Below the pieces are notes generated by a model. That model was not told the DNA's origin. It was given only the letters and a program-made list of their open reading frames with translations, and ran no database searches. From Pseudonocardia xinjiangensis (GTDB taxonomy: Bacteria > Actinomycetota > Actinomycetes > Mycobacteriales > Pseudonocardiaceae): DNA of 54,814 nucleotides. Shown here piece by piece: positions 34,167-42,166 of the stretch (the stretch's first letter is position 1; each line of letters begins with the position of its first letter). Both the position numbers and the translations under genes were made by a program. The DNA lies in NCBI RefSeq assembly GCF_012911925.1, contig NZ_JAAXKY010000033.1, positions 1 through 54,814 on the forward strand, written 5' to 3'.

Positions 34167-34333
34167 GGTGTCGTCACCGGATCGGTACGGCAGTCCGGGG
34201 AGTACCCGGAGGCGAGTGGCTCCTCGATGTTCGGAGTGTAGATCATCTTTGTGACGCCCTGATCCTCCCGGCCCTGCGAGCCGACCGGGTTGAGGCTGAT
34301 GATGTTGCGCGGCTCACAGTAGCCACCGGTCAC
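34163..34333 (-). CDS. Candidate small two-Cys protein coupled to the large membrane protein
   Basis: 56 codons from a GTG at 34333 to a TGA overlapping the ATG of the next gene (ATGA). The peptide has 'VTGGYCEPRNIISLNPVGSQ', then 'MIYTPNIEEPLASGYSPDC' and ends TDPVTTP; two Cys (6 and 48). Third codon positions in the first half are mostly G/C, as in real genes here. An internal ATG at 34246 would give 27 residues. No strong ribosome site is seen. It could be a real small protein, a precursor peptide, or the end of a decayed gene whose start is lost upstream. Confidence 0.4.
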   Translation of the reverse strand: MTGGYCEPRNIISLNPVGSQGREDQGVTKMIYTPNIEEPLASGYSPDCRTDPVTTP

Positions 34334-34720
34334 CGTCGCGTCGAGATCTTCGCGGACCCGGACGCGGTGCCGGTCGCCGGGTCCGACCGGGCCGGGGACC
34401 GAGAGGTCGCGGCCGGCTCGCGGGAGTTCCCGAGCGGGCGCGGCGACACCCGGCCGGGGCGCGATGCGACGAATGTGGGCCACGGGAGAGCTCCGGATCC
34501 TGAGCCGGACGCGATGCGTCCGGAGGGGTCGGGGACCGAATGCCGGGGATTCGGCCCGCGGGCCGCGGCGATCGGTCAGAGGACGGCGGAGGTCCCCGGA
34601 CAGGACTGGTCGAAATCGTCCTGGCGACGGGTCGGCCAGAACCCCTCGAGGTCAATGATCGGCACGATCAGAACTATGGCGACGAACCGATCGGACGATC
34701 AAGCCATCCCAGTTCACTGT

Positions 34721-34738
34721 GTTACAGATCACTGTAAC
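34721..34738. promoter_or_regulatory. Perfect 7+4+7 inverted repeat (operator candidate)
   Basis: GTTACAG, spacer ATCA, CTGTAAC. It lies in a low-GC stretch 400 bp before the leader peptide and 390 bp before the minus-strand small ORF start, so it could serve either direction. Form and size fit a dimeric repressor such as TetR or GntR. Confidence 0.35.
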
Positions 34739-34845
34739 GGATCTTGCTTACCCATCGATCGTGAGCTATCGCAACGACCATGGGTCGGAGGCCACTGGTC
34801 CGCCTGGCCCACCACGTCGCGCCGACCGGCGCGACGCCCGGAAGC

Positions 34846-34963
34846 ATGTCCGATAAAGCACGCTGCGCACGCCCGTCCGCTTTTGTGGCGTAGCGATTGA
34901 ACGGTAATGACCGAACATTTGTCGGACATTGCCGGGCTGCCCGGCACTCCGCTGTCCCGACAA
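34846..34963. repeat. Three copies of a TGTCCGACA-like element
   Basis: ATGTCCGATAA (34846-34856) and TTGTCGGACAT (34919-34929) are inverted copies with one mismatch; TGTCCCGACAA (34953-34963) is a third copy with one extra C. The cluster lies 170-290 bp upstream of the leader peptide and may be a multi-site operator. Confidence 0.3.
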
Positions 34964-35136
34964 TTGACGGTATGTCAGCGCGCAGCTCTCCGAGATTCGC
35001 ATCACAGTTGCCGCGACCGCCGACCCGAAGAACTCAGGCCTGTATACGTTCGGCACGCAGACTTCGCGAAAGAATGGCGGTGAGACGGGTGATGGGTGGT
35101 TCTGCGCATACGCGTCGCCCCGCTTCCGGCACGGAC

Positions 35137-35223
35137 GTGCTGTCCGTCATCCCCACCCTGCTGCTCGTTCGCCGCCGGTGTATCGACCTGCTGAAGGTCT
35201 GCACCTGTCGCTGTCGCGGCTGA
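35137..35223 (+). CDS. Cys-rich leader peptide, candidate cysteine-responsive attenuator
   Basis: 28 codons from GTG 35137 to TGA 35221-35223, ending RRRCIDLLKVCTCRCRG with four Cys codons, three of them clustered in C-T-C-R-C. The 'RRRCIDLLKV' part matches the short leader peptides that actinobacteria place before sulfur-assimilation genes ('x-x-R-R-x-x-D-L-x-R/K-V'). In mycobacteria Cys-rich leader ORFs slow ribosomes when charged Cys-tRNA is low and so raise downstream expression. Here the next gene, 110 nt downstream, is a flavin monooxygenase of a sulfur-source operon. The hairpin at 35235-35253 follows directly. The longer frame starting at 34897 is not needed. Confidence 0.7.
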   Translation: MLSVIPTLLLVRRRCIDLLKVCTCRCRG

Positions 35224-35234
35224 GCCCGCCGACC

Positions 35235-35253
35235 GTCGCGCCGTCCGCGCGAC
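35235..35253 (+). promoter_or_regulatory. GC hairpin just after the Cys-rich leader
   Basis: GTCGCGC (35235-35241), loop CGTCC, GCGCGAC (35247-35253): a perfect 7-bp stem, 11 nt after the leader stop codon and about 80 nt before the monooxygenase start. No U-tract follows, so it is not a classical intrinsic terminator; it might be an attenuator structure or a Rho-related pause element. Confidence 0.4.
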
Positions 35254-35332
35254 CGTCGATGTGTCCCCCCTCCTCGTAAGCGGCCGCCGCCCCGCGCGCG
35301 GTCCGCCCTCTCGCGCCGAAAGGCGGCTTCGT

Positions 35333-36706
35333 ATGCCCGGTCCAGCCCGTCGGATGCATCTCGGCCTCACGATCTGGCCCACCGGTTTCCACCCCGGAGC
35401 CTGGCGCCTGCCCGGCTCCCGGAGCGACGGGAACTCCAACCCGCGCCTGCTGCAGCAGGCCGCGCGGACCGCCGAGCGGGGCCGGTTCGACTTCTTCTTC
35501 ATCGGCGACCGGGTGGTCGGGCTGACCACCTCCCAGTTCGCGGCACCCAACGAGGTCCTGCGGCCCGAGGCGTTGACCCTGGCCGCGAACATCGCGGGGA
35601 TCACCGAGCACATCGGGCTGATCACCACGGTCAACACCACCTACTCCGAGCCCTACAACGTCGCCAGGGCGGCGGCCACGATCGACCACCTCAGCGGCGG
35701 CCGGGTCGGGCTCAACATCGTCACCGGCAAGAACGTCGAGGCGGCCCGCAACTTCGGGCGCGAGCAGCACTGGGACAACGCCCACCGCTACGACTGGGCC
35801 ACCGAGTACATCCAGGTCCTGCAACTGCTGTGGGACAGCTGGGAGGACGACGCGCGCGTCGCCGATCCGGTGACCGGCCGCTTCGTCGACCCGGACCGGG
35901 TGCACACCATCGACTTCCACGGGAAGTTCTTCTCGGTCGACGGCCCGCTGAACGTCGAGCGGCCCGTGCAGGGGCAGATCCCGATCATCAACGCGGGTGC
36001 CTCCGAACGGTCCCGCGAGCTCGGCGCGCAGTACTCCGACCTGCGGTTCACCAACTCCTCGACCCTCGGCCTCGAGGGTGCCCGGCGGTACTACGACGAC
36101 CTCAAGAGCCGGCTGCCCCGCTACGGGCGCTCGGTGTCCGACCAGCTCATCGTGCCCGGCGTCGCGGTGTACGTGGAGGAGTCCGGACGCGCGGCGCACG
36201 AGGCGTACGCGACGTTGCAGGCCCTGCTGGAGACCGGTCCCGTCCACCGGGCGCGGCTCTCCGAGGCACTCGGCGTCGCCGTCACGGATGCGGCTCCCGA
36301 CGCTCCGATCGGGGAAGTCGCCGACCTCGCGCTGCTGTCCGACGAGGGACTCCGGATCGTCGGCTCGGCCCGTGAGCTCTACGGGCGCGAGCGCGTGACC
36401 GTGGCCGAGGTCAACGCCTCCTTCATCCGCGGGGGGTTGTTCAAGGAGGTCGTCGGGTCGCCGACGCAGGTCGCCGACGTGCTCGAGGAGTGGTTCTCCT
36501 CCGGCGCGGCCGACGGGTTCATGATCTTCCCGCCCACCGTGCCCCACGGGGTGGAGGCGTTCGTCGACCTCGTGGTCCCCGAACTGCAGCGCCGCGGTCT
36601 GCACCACCGCGACTACGCAGGCACGACCCTGCGCGAGCACTTCGGACTCCCCCGCCCGCCCAGCCGCTTCGCGACGGGCGTCGATGCCGGGGCGGTGGCC
36701 GGATGA
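35333..36706 (+). CDS. LLM-class flavin monooxygenase (NtaA/SnaA/DmoA type)
   Basis: 457 residues. NtaA-group features: 'MHLGLTIWPTGFHPGAWRLPGS', 'RGRFDFFFIGDRV', 'LRPEALTLAANIAGITEHIGLITTVNTTYSEPYNVARAAATIDHLSGGRVGLNIVTG' and 'NFGREQHWDNAHRYDWATEYIQVL'. These enzymes use FMNH2 from a separate reductase and O2 to cleave C-N or C-S bonds, e.g. in nitrilotriacetate, dimethyl sulfide or sulfonates. ATG 35333 has AAAGGCGG upstream; MHLGL at residue 8 is the conserved core start. It leads an operon with a rhodanese and an ABC importer, so a sulfur compound is the likely substrate. The reductase partner is not in the window. Confidence 0.91.
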   Translation: MPGPARRMHLGLTIWPTGFHPGAWRLPGSRSDGNSNPRLLQQAARTAERGRFDFFFIGDRVVGLTTSQFAAPNEVLRPEALTLAANIAGITEHIGLITTVNTTYSEPYNVARAAATIDHLSGGRVGLNIVTGKNVEAARNFGREQHWDNAHRYDWATEYIQVLQLLWDSWEDDARVADPVTGRFVDPDRVHTIDFHGKFFSVDGPLNVERPVQGQIPIINAGASERSRELGAQYSDLRFTNSSTLGLEGARRYYDDLKSRLPRYGRSVSDQLIVPGVAVYVEESGRAAHEAYATLQALLETGPVHRARLSEALGVAVTDAAPDAPIGEVADLALLSDEGLRIVGSARELYGRERVTVAEVNASFIRGGLFKEVVGSPTQVADVLEEWFSSGAADGFMIFPPTVPHGVEAFVDLVVPELQRRGLHHRDYAGTTLREHFGLPRPPSRFATGVDAGAVAG

Positions 36707-37542
36707 CGGAGTCCGAGGTTCCGGTGTTCGTCGGCGTCGCCGAGCTGGAGAAGTGGCTGCAGGACGCCCCGGAGCAGGTCCGCCTGCTGGAGATCCGCTA
36801 CGACCAGAAGACCGGAGGGACCGGCGGCGCCGGTCACCTGCCCGGAGCGGTCACCGTCGACCTGGCCACGGAGCTGGCCCGGTCCGACGCCGATCCGGTC
36901 GAGGGGCGCCGTCCCCTGCCGGACCCCGCCGACCTGCAACGGTCCGCGCGGCGGTGGGGCCTGCGCAACGACTCGACCGTGGTCGTCTACGACACCCGCT
37001 CCGGGCTCTCCGCGGCCCGTGCCTGGTGGGTCCTGCGCTGGGCCGGACTGCAGCGGGTGAGCATTCTCGACGGCGGCCTGCAGGCCTGGACCGCCGCCGG
37101 CCATGAGCTCGACACGGAGGAGCCCGGCATCGAGCCCGGCGACGTGGAGCTGGGCTCGGGCGGGCTGCCCGAACTGGACGCCGACGCCGCTGCCGCCCTC
37201 GCCGCCCGCGGGCTGCTCGTCGACGCCCGGGACGCCCAGGCGTACCGGGAGGGACACATCCCCGGGGCCCGCAACGTCCCCTCCCAGGGTGTGCTGGGCG
37301 CGGCCGGGACGCTGGCCGACGCGGACGAGGTGCGCGCGCACTACGGGCTCGCGGCAGCAGATGCGGCGGTCCCCGGGCTCTCCTGCGGCGGCGGGGTGGC
37401 CGGCGCCTTCGCCGTCGCCGCTCTCGCCCACGCCGGTGTGACCGCGCCCCTCTACGTCGGGTCGTTCTCCGCCTGGAGCGCGGATCCCGACCGGCCGGTC
37501 GCCACGGGAGCCGAGCCGGGAACCGGCGAGGAGGCACCGTGA
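36703..37542 (+). CDS. Tandem-rhodanese sulfurtransferase
   Basis: 279 residues, two rhodanese domains. Domain 1: 'RLLEIRYDQKTGGTGGAGHLPGAVTVDL' to 'STVVVYDTRSGLSAARAWWVLRWAGLQRVSILDGGLQAW'. Domain 2: 'LLVDARDAQAYREGHIPGARNVPS' to 'GLSCGGGVAGAFAVAALAHAG'. The active-site Cys is in SCGGGVAG, close to the CGSGVTA loop of mercaptopyruvate sulfurtransferases. Domain 1 has Ser in that loop region and is probably structural, as usual. ATG 36703 overlaps the monooxygenase stop (ATGA). In this operon it may accept or transfer sulfane sulfur released from the imported compound. Confidence 0.92.
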   Translation: MTESEVPVFVGVAELEKWLQDAPEQVRLLEIRYDQKTGGTGGAGHLPGAVTVDLATELARSDADPVEGRRPLPDPADLQRSARRWGLRNDSTVVVYDTRSGLSAARAWWVLRWAGLQRVSILDGGLQAWTAAGHELDTEEPGIEPGDVELGSGGLPELDADAAAALAARGLLVDARDAQAYREGHIPGARNVPSQGVLGAAGTLADADEVRAHYGLAAADAAVPGLSCGGGVAGAFAVAALAHAGVTAPLYVGSFSAWSADPDRPVATGAEPGTGEEAP

Positions 37543-38432
37543 CCGAGAGCCTCTCGCTACGCACCGCCCGGGGCGCGCACCGCGCGGGACCCGTGCCCGG
37601 CGACGACGACACCCGGCAGCCGTCCGACGCCGGGAGCGCGCTGCTGGAGCAGGACCAGCGGGAGGCGAACCGCTTCCGGCGCACCGTGCTGGTCGGACGC
37701 ATCGCCGTGGCGGTCGTCGTGCTCGGCGCCTGGCAGCTCGCCTCGGGCCGGCTCGTGTCGGAGTTCTTCGTCTCCTCCCCCAGCGAGATCGTCGGCAGGC
37801 TCGTGCAGCTCGTCGGCACGGGCCAGCTGTGGCCGCATCTGACCCAGACGCTCATCGAGGTGGGGGCCGGGCTGCTCATCGGCGTGCCGCTCGGGGTGGC
37901 GCTCGGCGTGGCGCTCGGCATGTCCGCCCTGCTCAGTGGCTGGCTGCTGCCCTACGTGATGGCTCTCTACAGCCTGCCGCGCGTGGCACTGGCGCCGCTG
38001 TTCATCGTCTGGTTCGGGATCGGGCTGCTCTCGAAGATCACGATGGTCGTCACGATGGTGCTGTTCGTGATCTTCTACAACGTCTACCAGGGCGTCCGGA
38101 ACATCGACCAGGACCTCTTCGACGTCGCGCGCTCGTTCCGGGCGAACCGCTGGCAGACCGTGCGCTGGATCATGCTGCCGTCGCTGGTCCCCTGGCTGGT
38201 CACCGCGCTGCGGCTCTCCATCGGTATCGCGCTCATCGGCGCCGTCATCGCCGAGCTGATCGCCGCGAGCTCCGGGCTCGGCTACTACATCAAGCTCTCG
38301 TCCAACCTGCTCGACGTCACCGGGGTCTTCGCAGGCCTCGCCGTCATCACCGCCGTGGCGATCGTGCTGGACCAGGCACTGGGATACGTGGAGCGCCGGG
38401 TCATGCGGCACCACCCCGAGAAGCAGCACTGA
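37539..38432 (+). CDS. ABC importer permease (SsuC/TauC type)
   Basis: 297 residues. After a 45-residue hydrophilic N-terminus come six helices with the permease/ATPase coupling loop 'DVARSFRANRWQTVRWIMLPSLVPWLVTALRLSIGIALIGAVIAELIAAS' (EAA-type motif). This is the SsuC/TauC/NrtB group that moves sulfonates, taurine, nitrate or related organic anions. GTG 37539 overlaps the rhodanese stop (GTGA). Confidence 0.93.
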   Translation: MTESLSLRTARGAHRAGPVPGDDDTRQPSDAGSALLEQDQREANRFRRTVLVGRIAVAVVVLGAWQLASGRLVSEFFVSSPSEIVGRLVQLVGTGQLWPHLTQTLIEVGAGLLIGVPLGVALGVALGMSALLSGWLLPYVMALYSLPRVALAPLFIVWFGIGLLSKITMVVTMVLFVIFYNVYQGVRNIDQDLFDVARSFRANRWQTVRWIMLPSLVPWLVTALRLSIGIALIGAVIAELIAASSGLGYYIKLSSNLLDVTGVFAGLAVITAVAIVLDQALGYVERRVMRHHPEKQH

Positions 38433-38460
38433 GAACACCACCGAGACGAGGACCCGACCC

Positions 38461-39426
38461 ATGACCCATCCCCTTCGCCGACCGTGGCGGTGGGCCGGCG
38501 CCCTGGTGCTCACGGCCCTGCTCGTCGCCGGCTGCTCCGCCGAGCCCGGGCCCCCGACGATCCGCGTCGGCCTCGTCTGCGGCGGGGTGGGCCTGGCCGC
38601 GCTCGCCATCGACTCCGGCGGCCTCCCGGACGGGCTGCAGGCGCAGAAGATCTGCTTCGACAGCGGTTCCGACGCCGTCCAGGCGCTGGTCGGCGGCAGC
38701 ATCGACGCCTTCGTCGGCGCGGGGGAACACGTCGTCGACAACCGCGCCAAGGGCCTCGACGTGAAGGGCTACGCGGTCGTGAGCGAGGCGCCGCCGTACT
38801 CCCTGGTCAGCGCGGCCGGCTCCGGAGTGCACGGCGTGGGCGACCTCGCCGGGAAGTCCGTGGCCGTCACCGCGCCGGGGAGCCTCTCGGACACCGAACT
38901 GCAGAAGGCGACGGCCGAGGCGGGCGTCCCGTACTCCGGGCTGCGCGTCGTGGGCGCGGGCACCGGCGCGACCATGCAGGCCGCGATCGGGAAGGGCGGC
39001 GCGGCGGCGGGCATGGTCAGCGACCCGCTGCTCACCACGATGCTGCAGTCCGGCGCGTTCACCCTCACCTGGAAGCCGGACTTCCGCTACATCGCGCTGG
39101 CGGTGATCGCGAAGCCGAGCTGGGTGAACGACAACAAGCCCGCGATGCAGGCGTTCCTGCAGGCCCTGCGCGCCACGCAGGACAAGGCGAACGCCGATCT
39201 CCCGAGTGTGCTCGGCGCCGCGAAGCAGCAGGCCCCGACCCTGGACCCGACGACCCTGCGCACCGTCGTCGCGGCGACGATCGCCCAGGCCCCGCCGAAG
39301 CTGACCATCGACGACGGCCCGTACCGCGACACCACCCAGGTGCTCACGCAGGTCGGGCAGGTCCAGCCGGACAAGGTCCCGTCGTTCACCGACGCGTTCG
39401 ACTTCAGCCTGCTGGGCCCGCAGTGA
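38461..39426 (+). CDS. ABC importer substrate-binding lipoprotein (SsuA/NMT1-like)
   Basis: 321 residues. Lipoprotein signal: basic N-terminus, hydrophobic stretch and the lipobox 'LLVAGC' with Cys23. Mature part follows the SsuA/TauA type: 'IRVGLVCGGVGLAALAIDSGG', 'GSDAVQALVGGSIDAFVGAGEHVV', 'SVAVTAPGSLSDTELQKA' and 'AAGMVSDPLL'. Two further Cys (VGLVCGG, KICFD) sit near the likely binding cleft and could be a disulfide. It starts 28 nt after the permease and is coupled to the ATPase gene. Ligand not predictable, but the operon points to a sulfur-containing organic anion. Confidence 0.92.
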   Translation: MTHPLRRPWRWAGALVLTALLVAGCSAEPGPPTIRVGLVCGGVGLAALAIDSGGLPDGLQAQKICFDSGSDAVQALVGGSIDAFVGAGEHVVDNRAKGLDVKGYAVVSEAPPYSLVSAAGSGVHGVGDLAGKSVAVTAPGSLSDTELQKATAEAGVPYSGLRVVGAGTGATMQAAIGKGGAAAGMVSDPLLTTMLQSGAFTLTWKPDFRYIALAVIAKPSWVNDNKPAMQAFLQALRATQDKANADLPSVLGAAKQQAPTLDPTTLRTVVAATIAQAPPKLTIDDGPYRDTTQVLTQVGQVQPDKVPSFTDAFDFSLLGPQ

Positions 39427-40196
39427 CCCCGAAGGTCGCGGTCCGCGACCTCCGCGTCGCCTACCGCACGCGGACGGGGCGGCATCTCGCACTCGACGGG
39501 GCCGACCTGAGCATCGGCCACGGCGAGTTCGTCGCCCTGGTGGGGCCCAGCGGATGCGGCAAGTCGACGCTGCTCAAGGTGGTCGCCGGGCTCGTCGAGC
39601 GGTCCGGCGGCGACGCGCTCATCGACGGGAAACCGATCGACGGCCCCTCCGCCGGGGTCGGGATGCTCTTCCAGAACGACGCCCTGCTCCCCTGGCGCAC
39701 CGTGCACGAGAACATCCGCCTGCCGCTGCAGGTGGCCGGCGGGAACCGCGCCGAGCAGGACGTCCGGATCCGCGACCTGATCACCACGGTCGGCCTCGAC
39801 GGGTTCGCCGACTACCTGCCCCGCCAGCTCTCCGGCGGGATGCGCAAGCGCGTGGCGCTGGCGCGCACCCTCGCCGCGGACCCGGACCTCTTCCTCATGG
39901 ACGAGCCCTTCGGCCCGCTCGACGCCCTGACGCGCCGCCGGATCGGAGCGGAGTTCCTGTCACTGTGGGAGACGCTGGGAACGAGCGTGCTCTTCGTGAC
40001 CCACGACGTCGACGAGGCCATCACGCTGGCCGACCGCGTCGTGGTGATGAGCCCGGCGCCCGGACGGGTGCTCACCGAGTTCCCGGTGCCGCTTCACCGG
40101 CCGCGCGACGTGCGCGAGCTGCGCTTCACCCCGTCCTTCCGCGACCTGCACGATGCGATCTCCGACGCGCTCGTCGCGCCGTCGGAGATCGCGTGA
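39423..40196 (+). CDS. ABC importer ATPase (SsuB/TauB type)
   Basis: 257 residues. Walker A 'GPSGCGKST', Q-loop 'MLFQNDALLPWRTV', signature 'LSGGMRKRVALARTL', Walker B 'LFLMDEPFGPLDALTR' and H-loop 'VTHDVDEA'. 'LLPWRTV' is typical of the nitrate/sulfonate/taurine subgroup. GTG 39423 overlaps the lipoprotein stop (GTGA). Last gene of the operon; it ends 15 bp before the stop of the converging P450. Confidence 0.95.
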   Translation: MTPKVAVRDLRVAYRTRTGRHLALDGADLSIGHGEFVALVGPSGCGKSTLLKVVAGLVERSGGDALIDGKPIDGPSAGVGMLFQNDALLPWRTVHENIRLPLQVAGGNRAEQDVRIRDLITTVGLDGFADYLPRQLSGGMRKRVALARTLAADPDLFLMDEPFGPLDALTRRRIGAEFLSLWETLGTSVLFVTHDVDEAITLADRVVVMSPAPGRVLTEFPVPLHRPRDVRELRFTPSFRDLHDAISDALVAPSEIA

Positions 40197-40211
40197 CGGT
40201 GGGCCGACCCG

Positions 40212-41426
40212 TCACCAGGTGACGGGCACCTCCGTCACCCCGCCGGTGAGCCGGTCGGCACGGACCACCAGGTCGTCGACCTCCACGGCGAGCCGCAGCC
40301 CGGGGAACCGGCGGAACAGCGCGGAGAAGACGGCCGTGAGCTCGGTGCGCGCGAGGCTCGCACCGATGCAGAAGTGCGGGCCGTGGCCGAACGACAGGTG
40401 CGGGTTGGGGCTGCGGGCCGGGTCGAACTCCGTGGCCTCGGCGAACGCCGAGGGGTCCCGGTTCGCCGCTGCGGTGGACAGCAGGACCGCGTCGCCGCGG
40501 GCGATCGTGACGCCGCCGATCTCGATGTCCTCGTGGGCGTACCGGAGCAGGCCGAGCCCGCCGGGGGCCGAGAGCCGGAGGATCTCCTCGATGGTGCGCT
40601 GCGCCTGACCTTCCGGGTCGGCGGCGAAGGCGTCGCGCCGGTCGAGGTCGGACAGCAGCAGGAGCACGCCGAGGTCGATACGGCCCACGGTGGTCTCGTG
40701 CCCGGCGAACAGCAGCCCGGCCGACAGCCTGGCCAGCATCTCGTCGGTGAAACGAGGATCGGCCTGCTGGGCCCGCACCAGGTCGGAGACGACGTCCTCG
40801 CCGGGGTTCGCGCGCTTGGCCTCGGCGAGCCCGCCCATGTAGCGCTCGAACTCCGCCATGGCCTCGGCGGCGTCGGTGCCGCCGTCCAGCCGGCCGACCC
40901 GGTCGGACAGGCCGTGGAAGTACTCGCGGTCATCGAACGGCACACCGAGCAGCTCGCAGATCACCAGTACCGGAAGCGGGAAGGACAGCGTGGCGTGCAG
41001 GTCGACCGGCCGCTCCGGGTCGGCCGCCCTGGCCGCCTCCATCGCGTCGAGGCAGCCGTCGACGAGATCCCGCACGTGGCCGGCGAGCAGGCGCATCCGC
41101 TTGGCCGAGAAGGCCGGGACCAGCAGGGCACGCATCCTGGCGTGGTCGGCCTGCTCGGTCTCGTAGTCGCCCGAGGGGCCGCTCAGGATGGCGGCGTCGG
41201 ACACGGTGGCGGCCTCGCTCGGGTTGGGGTGCGAGCGGCCCAGCCGCGAGTCACCGAAGAGCGCGCGCGCCTCCTCGTACCGCGTGACCAGCCAGGCCGG
41301 GTCGCCGGCGGGCGTCCGCACCTTCGTGATCGGCGCCTCGGCCCGCAAGACGGCGTAGAGCGGCGCGACATCGAGCACGTTCGGCCGGTCGAAGGGCAGC
41401 TGCGGCGCAAGTTCGGTGCTGGTCAT
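40212..41426 (-). CDS. Cytochrome P450 (bacterial class I, CYP107/105-like)
   Basis: 404 residues. I-helix 'AGHETT', K-helix 'EEILR' (in [11 protein letters not shown]), and heme loop '[15 protein letters not shown]' with the axial Cys353. ATG 41426 overlaps the stop of the PadR gene (ATGA) and has GGAGGATG upstream. Soluble, no membrane anchor; needs a ferredoxin and reductase not present here. It hydroxylates or otherwise oxidises a small hydrophobic molecule; the substrate is unknown. Coupling to a PadR regulator suggests induction by a phenolic or drug-like compound. Confidence 0.95.
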   Translation of the reverse strand: MTSTELAPQLPFDRPNVLDVAPLYAVLRAEAPITKVRTPAGDPAWLVTRYEEARALFGDSRLGRSHPNPSEAATVSDAAILSGPSGDYETEQADHARMRALLVPAFSAKRMRLLAGHVRDLVDGCLDAMEAARAADPERPVDLHATLSFPLPVLVICELLGVPFDDREYFHGLSDRVGRLDGGTDAAEAMAEFERYMGGLAEAKRANPGEDVVSDLVRAQQADPRFTDEMLARLSAGLLFAGHETTVGRIDLGVLLLLSDLDRRDAFAADPEGQAQRTIEEILRLSAPGGLGLLRYAHEDIEIGGVTIARGDAVLLSTAAANRDPSAFAEATEFDPARSPNPHLSFGHGPHFCIGASLARTELTAVFSALFRRFPGLRLAVEVDDLVVRADRLTGGVTEVPVTW

Positions 41427-41989
41427 CGGACATCCTCCTCGGGTGGCGGGGCTGGGGCGGCGGCTGTCGTTGCGGCAGGGGCCGCTCGGGCGCTCACGGT
41501 GGCGAGCCAGTGCTCCTCGGCGTGGCTGCGACGGAGCAGCTCGTCGAGCACGAGTGCGCTCCAGACGTCGTCCGGTGCCGTCCCCACGGAGCGGGCCAGT
41601 GCCTGGACCCGGTCGCGACGCGCGAGGATCGCCCGCCGCCGCGCGTCGAGAACGCCGACCCGCTCGACGGGGGTCAGCAGCGCGAAGTGCCCGACCCGGG
41701 AGAGGAACTCCGCCTCGTCGGCGGCCAGCTCGTCGGGGAGCTCGGCCAGCATGTCGTGCAGAAGCTCCCGGCCGACCTCGGTGATGGCGTAGACGTGCCG
41801 CGCCGGGGCGCCCTGCCGGTCCACCGCCGTGCGCGTCACGGCGCCGGCGTCGTAGAACCGCCGCAGCGCCGGGTACAGCGAGTTGTTCGACAGCGCGTAC
41901 CCGCTGCTCTGCTCGACCCTGCGGCGCAGCTCGTAGCCGTGAGCGGGCTGCGCGGTCAGGTTCGCCAGCAGAAGCAGGTCGACCCACAC
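41423..41989 (-). CDS. PadR-family transcriptional regulator
   Basis: 188 residues. N-terminal winged helix '[47 protein letters not shown]' and the wing '[18 protein letters not shown]'; a helical C-terminal dimer region follows, ending in an Ala/Pro-rich tail. GTG 41989 is the only reasonable start. PadR proteins repress detoxification or efflux genes and are released by phenolics or drugs. It is co-translated with the P450 and a palindrome overlies its promoter (41991-42007), so autoregulation is likely. Confidence 0.9.
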   Translation of the reverse strand: MWVDLLLLANLTAQPAHGYELRRRVEQSSGYALSNNSLYPALRRFYDAGAVTRTAVDRQGAPARHVYAITEVGRELLHDMLAELPDELAADEAEFLSRVGHFALLTPVERVGVLDARRRAILARRDRVQALARSVGTAPDDVWSALVLDELLRRSHAEEHWLATVSARAAPAATTAAAPAPPPEEDVR

Positions 41990-41990
41990 C

Positions 41991-42007
41991 TAGGTCACGT
42001 TAACCTA
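41991..42007. promoter_or_regulatory. Near-palindrome TAGGTCACGTTAACCTA, likely PadR operator
   Basis: Arms TAGGT and ACCTA with a 7-bp spacer, with two more symmetric positions inside. It is 1 bp before the PadR start codon, in an AT-rich patch of the divergent PadR/TetR promoter region. Its position over the transcription start suggests autorepression. Confidence 0.45.
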
Positions 42008-42166
42008 TTTGATTGTCTCTACCCACTGCAGAAATCGCGAAAAACGGTCGCAAAGGACGTATCGGTCGCGGCGATTCCCCCGGAGAGGTGGGCCGCGTCT
42101 CCGAGAGGGAGATACCGTGATTCAGACAGCTGACTTACAGGCCGCAGACCGATGTCCGGAGGCTTC

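Larger units (their letters stand above)
34334..35136. other. About 800-bp regulatory gap before the sulfur operon
   Basis: No convincing gene. From about 34660 to 35060 the GC content falls well below the neighbours. It contains the perfect inverted repeat GTTACAG-ATCA-CTGTAAC (34721-34738) and three related sites: ATGTCCGATAA (34846-34856), TTGTCGGACAT (34919-34929) and TGTCCCGACAA (34953-34963). Frames on both strands here have no ribosome sites and no family look. Confidence 0.4.

Noticed and set aside
34897..35136. Upstream extension of the leader-peptide frame to 108 codons
   Set aside because: Low-GC, irregular codon use; the short GTG-started leader alone matches the known Cys-leader pattern.
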